From: CAUJIW01 sp963205175
Lineage (GTDB): Bacteria; Pseudomonadota; Alphaproteobacteria; Sphingomonadales; Sphingomonadaceae
Strand: one strand, 5' to 3'
Assembly (NCBI GenBank): GCA_041060555.1
Contig: JBEUDS010000012.1
DNA: 64,000 bases
How positions within the stretch are numbered: position 1 is the stretch's first letter; each line of letters opens with the position of its first letter. Below are positions 61,263 to 64,000 of the stretch, in pieces. Below the pieces are notes generated by a model. The model did not search any database. It was not told the DNA's origin and saw nothing but the letters and a program-made list of their open reading frames with translations. Made by a program: the position numbers and the translations under genes.

Positions 61263-62861
61263 ATGAATGCTGCATTTGCCATAGTTGATCTGTTCGCCGG
61301 CCCGGGAGGACTTGCCGAAGGCTTTTCAGCTTACGAAACCCGCGAAGGAATGCGGCCATTCTCCGTCCGGCTGTCAGTCGAAAAGGAGAAATCAGCGCAT
61401 CAGACATTGTCGTTCCGTGCGTTCCTGCGTCAGTTCGGCGCGCGTTTTCCGCAGGAGTACTATGACTGGCTCAACAATGGCGGTGCAGAACCGGACTGGC
61501 AGACACTTTATCCTGCCCAATGGAAAGCGGCCGGAGAAGAGGCGCTCTGCCTGACCCTTGGCGATGAAACTGCCGGCAAGATCATTTCCCGGCGGATAGA
61601 GGATATCCGTAAGACACACGGGCGCAATACCGTCCTGATCGGTGGGCCTCCCTGCCAGGCCTATTCGCTTGTCGGCCGGGCGAGGAACCGAGGCATTGCC
61701 GACTACGATGCGGCACAGGATCACCGGCACTTCCTCTACCGGGAATACATCCGCATCATCAGCCAGCTCGAACCCGCTGCTTTCGTCATGGAGAACGTGA
61801 AGGGCATGCTTTCGTCTACGGTCGACGGCGTCCGGATGTTCGACCTCATCACGGCTGATCTGAAGACACCGCCCGGTACGCAGGGTTACGAACTCTTCGC
61901 CTTTGCCGCCAAGGGCTCCGGATGTCTGGCGAAAGGGAAGCGGCCCGCCGATTTCGTGGTGCGCGCCGAAGAGCTCGGGGTGCCGCAGGCGCGCCATCGC
62001 GTCATCATCATCGGGCTCCGCCGCGACATCGCGAATGCGATCGAGCGCGCAGACCGGCACGTTGACCGCCCGGTCCATCCCAGGGCGACGGTCGCGCACG
62101 TTCTGGACGGCATGGCCCGCCTGCGCAGCGGGATCAGCCGTAGCCCGGACTCGCCGGATGCTTGGCGGGAGGCCATCGAGCAGGCCTGCCGCGACCTGTC
62201 CGAACTGGAGACCGGTCTGCCCCCCGAGGCAAGCACTGCGTTCATGGACAACCTTGCCGCCACAAGGGCCATGGCGGGAGACAGCGCCGCGCTTGCGAGA
62301 CGGGCAAATACTCCGAACGGCATCGGCAACGCCTGCCCCCCGGCCCTGGCTGACTGGCTGCGGGATGACCGCCTGCACGTGCTCCCTAACAATGAAACAC
62401 GAGGGCACATGCTGGCGGACCTCGCCCGCTATCTCTTTGCAGCAGCGTGGGCGGCCAGCACCGGCCAGTCACCCAAAGCTTCCTCCTTCCCGGCAGCCTT
62501 GGCACCCGAGCACCGCAACTGGGCAAGCGGCAAGTTTGCGGACCGGTTCAGAGTCCAGCTGCGCGGACAGCCATCGACGACAGTCACCAGCCACATTTCC
62601 AAGGACGGCCATTACTTCATCCATCCGGACCCGTCGCAATGCCGCAGCCTGACGGTGCGTGAAGCTGCGCGGCTCCAGACGTTCCCGGACAACTACCTGT
62701 TCCGGGGAAACAGGACACAGCAGTTCGTGCAGGTGGGCAATGCCGTTCCGCCATTCCTTGCGCGTCAGATCGCGGAAACACTCTGGGGTGTACTGGCCCG
62801 GATCGGCACGGGCATCGGAGCTCCTGCAGAAGCGCCAGCGTCAATAAAGGAAAATGCCTGA
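61263..62861 (+). CDS. DNA (cytosine-5-)-methyltransferase
   Basis: 532-aa C5-MTase. Motif I is VDLFAGPGGLAEGF at the N terminus; motif IV IGGPPCQAYSLVG has the catalytic Cys131; motif VI is FVMENVKGML; motif VIII QARHRVIIIG; motifs IX-X are SLTVREAARLQTFPDNY and QVGNAVPPFLA. A long insertion of about 70 residues between motifs I and IV is unusual for a solo Dcm-like enzyme, and the target-recognition part lies about 240-430. AATAACAGGATAACAG precedes the start, but the ribosome-binding site is weak. The GHKL ATPase gene follows after two bases. Confidence 0.93.
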   Translation: MNAAFAIVDLFAGPGGLAEGFSAYETREGMRPFSVRLSVEKEKSAHQTLSFRAFLRQFGARFPQEYYDWLNNGGAEPDWQTLYPAQWKAAGEEALCLTLGDETAGKIISRRIEDIRKTHGRNTVLIGGPPCQAYSLVGRARNRGIADYDAAQDHRHFLYREYIRIISQLEPAAFVMENVKGMLSSTVDGVRMFDLITADLKTPPGTQGYELFAFAAKGSGCLAKGKRPADFVVRAEELGVPQARHRVIIIGLRRDIANAIERADRHVDRPVHPRATVAHVLDGMARLRSGISRSPDSPDAWREAIEQACRDLSELETGLPPEASTAFMDNLAATRAMAGDSAALARRANTPNGIGNACPPALADWLRDDRLHVLPNNETRGHMLADLARYLFAAAWAASTGQSPKASSFPAALAPEHRNWASGKFADRFRVQLRGQPSTTVTSHISKDGHYFIHPDPSQCRSLTVREAARLQTFPDNYLFRGNRTQQFVQVGNAVPPFLARQIAETLWGVLARIGTGIGAPAEAPASIKENA

Positions 62862-62863
62862 CA

Positions 62864-63916
62864 ATGGCGGCTGTGTCTGATCAAGCTAGGGTGAAAACGA
62901 GGGAGGTTCCTCCGCACGCGTCCATGCTCATCGAGAGCATGCGGGACATCGGGTATTCCCTCGAAACCGCGCTGGCTGACATCATAGACAACTCGATTAC
63001 CGCCAAAGCTCGCTCGATCAGGCTGCTGGCGGACACCACCAGCGCTCAGCCAAGCCTCGCCATTCTTGATGACGGCGAAGGCATGAGTGAGGACGAACTC
63101 CTCGCTGCCATGAGGCCAGGTAGCCGGAACCCGCTCGAAACCAGGGACAAGGAGGATCTCGGTCGCTTTGGGCTTGGTTTGAAAACAGCTTCGTTCTCCC
63201 AGTGTCGCAAGCTTACTGTGGCATCGCGCAAAGACGGCGTCACATCCTGTGCCCGCTGGGATCTCGACAAGGTGGCGCAGACCAACCAGTGGCTGGTCGA
63301 ATTGCTGGATGACCAATCGTCGGTTCCATGGATCGACGAACTCGGGTCCTCCGGAACTCTTGTTGTATGGGAAACGCTCGACCGTCTCGTGGAAGGCGAT
63401 GCCAGCGATGCGCGCTCCGCCTTTGTGTCACGAATCGACGAGGCTTCTGAACACCTCGAGCTTGTTTTTCATCGCTTTTTGGCGGGTGAGCGGGGGATCA
63501 AGAAGATCGCCCTTGAACTCAACGGGCGAGCGCTGGAACCGTTCGACCCGTTCCACTCCACGCATCCTGCAACACAGGCCGGGCCCGTAGAGAAGATCAA
63601 GTCGGGGGGGCAGGAAGTAGAAGTTCAGGCTTTCACGCTCCCCCATCACAAGAAAGACCCGGAGGGTTGGGAAAGGTATGCCGGAAAGGCCGGATATCTC
63701 AAGAACCAGGGTTTCTATGTTTACCGCGGGAAACGTCTGATTATCCATGGGACCTGGTTCGGCCTCGCCCGGCAGAAAGAACTGACCAAGTTGGCGCGCG
63801 TCAGGATCGACATGCCCAACGGGATGGATGCCGAATGGAAAATCGACGTCAAGAAGGCTTCTGCGCAACCACCTGGACACCCGCAAAAACCCCTCGCGTT
63901 TGGGGCCATGATCTGA
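62864..63916 (+). CDS. MutL/MORC-like GHKL ATPase, apparently 3'-truncated
   Basis: 350 aa as read. The GHKL ATP-binding site is clear: N-box ALADIIDNSITAKA (Asp39, Asn43), DDGEGM at 69-74 and LGRFGLGLKTAS at 99-110. It belongs to the MutL-related ATPases linked to restriction-modification genes and related to eukaryotic MORC. After the S5-like segment ending WKIDVKKASAQPP (about 63874) the sequence changes character to a short unrelated tail and stop; family members continue for 100 or more residues. An insertion element most likely starts here. Its gene follows the methyltransferase by two bases, so they were one operon. Confidence 0.78.
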   Translation: MAAVSDQARVKTREVPPHASMLIESMRDIGYSLETALADIIDNSITAKARSIRLLADTTSAQPSLAILDDGEGMSEDELLAAMRPGSRNPLETRDKEDLGRFGLGLKTASFSQCRKLTVASRKDGVTSCARWDLDKVAQTNQWLVELLDDQSSVPWIDELGSSGTLVVWETLDRLVEGDASDARSAFVSRIDEASEHLELVFHRFLAGERGIKKIALELNGRALEPFDPFHSTHPATQAGPVEKIKSGGQEVEVQAFTLPHHKKDPEGWERYAGKAGYLKNQGFYVYRGKRLIIHGTWFGLARQKELTKLARVRIDMPNGMDAEWKIDVKKASAQPPGHPQKPLAFGAMI

Positions 63917-64000
63917 TTCACTCTGTGCATTGGACGGAGAGGTTTGATGCACTCACGCAGCCTGTTTTCGCTGGCGGAGCACCTGGAGCGGCTGAGCAAG
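63875..64000 (+). mobile_element. Left end of an insertion sequence (IS5-like, partial)
   Basis: From about 63875 the reading no longer fits the ATPase. A terminal-looking GC-rich segment (GGACACCCGCAAAAACCCC) and a short leader are followed by a new gene start at 63947. The other end lies beyond the window, so target duplication and inverted repeat cannot be checked; the exact left boundary is within roughly ten bases. Confidence 0.5.
63947..64000 (+). CDS. Transposase, N-terminal fragment at window end
   Basis: Only 18 codons are visible: MHSRSLFSLAEHLERLSK, with GGAGAGG four bases before the ATG. The composition and the SLFSLAEHLERLS pattern resemble the N terminus of IS5-family transposases, but this is too short for certainty. 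The gene runs off the window; it is not known to be broken. Confidence 0.45.
   Translation, partial: MHSRSLFSLAEHLERLSK

Larger units (their letters stand above)
57253..64000. mobile_element. tRNA-Leu-integrated genomic island (left part)
   Basis: From the 3' end of tRNA-Leu to the end of the window: P4-type integrase, DUF2384 antitoxin-like gene, hipBA, vsr, DNA cytosine methyltransferase, GHKL ATPase and the start of an insertion sequence. Base composition is less GC-rich than the preceding 57 kb, and all genes are accessory. The integrase-next-to-tRNA layout marks the left end; a right-end direct repeat of the tRNA 3' end would lie outside the window. No plasmid replication genes are seen. 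Confidence 0.82.

Overview
This 64 kb window comes from the chromosome of a GC-rich alphaproteobacterium, most likely a member or relative of the Rhodospirillales. The evidence is gene order and gene content: phoH-ybeY-corC-lnt, an Xre regulator before metK, rimP-nusA-ylxR-infB-rbfA-truB-rpsO-pnp, secB opposite a Tim44-like gene with mltA and an Smr gene, hslVU, hisBHAFE, an NDUFA9-type complex I protein and a probable FzlA. Genus and species cannot be read from the sequence.

Layout. 1-16.8 kb is a dense + strand run of information-processing genes: rRNA maturation (phoH, ybeY), envelope (corC-like, lnt), SAM synthesis (metK), tRNA methylation (trmB), then the rimP-to-pnp transcription/translation cluster, closed by a strong terminator at 16.8 kb. 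16.9-24.9 kb holds a nitronate monooxygenase-like gene and a minus-strand group: Usp, DUF2333, a membrane protein, a DUF4136 lipoprotein, trpS, murJ and secB. 25.2-31.2 kb has timA-like/mltA/smr, hslVU and an alkaline phosphatase-superfamily protein. 31.4-35.1 kb is the hisB-H-A-F-E operon plus a HIT protein. 35.3-42.6 kb has two adjacent APC permeases, a PfkB kinase, an EI24 protein, a small lipoprotein, queG and a GST-fold gene that looks like fzlA. 42.9-48.9 kb joins S-formylglutathione hydrolase to an NAD-linked molybdenum formate dehydrogenase (fdsG-B-A-D), so the two last steps of glutathione-dependent formaldehyde oxidation sit together. 48.9-57.0 kb is gltD-gltB and NDUFA9-uppP, all on the minus strand.

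At 57.2 kb a tRNA-Leu(CAG) gene marks a clear boundary. Its 3' end is followed by a P4-type integrase and a module with less GC-rich, visibly different composition: a DUF2384 antitoxin-like gene, a hipBA pair, vsr, a DNA cytosine methyltransferase and a MutL/MORC-like GHKL ATPase. This is a tRNA-integrated accessory island with persistence and restriction/defence genes. Its right end lies outside the window. The ATPase seems to be cut short by an insertion sequence whose transposase begins 54 bases before the window ends.

The most interesting signals are: three 16-bp palindromes spaced exactly 50 bp apart before hipBA; the vsr/methyltransferase/GHKL-ATPase set and its apparent disruption; a perfect in-frame 27-bp tandem duplication in queG, a gene that also lacks an ATG/GTG/TTG start where one is expected; a 20-bp palindrome before metK; a chain of four hairpins between rpsO and pnp; and 28-bp direct repeats before hisB.
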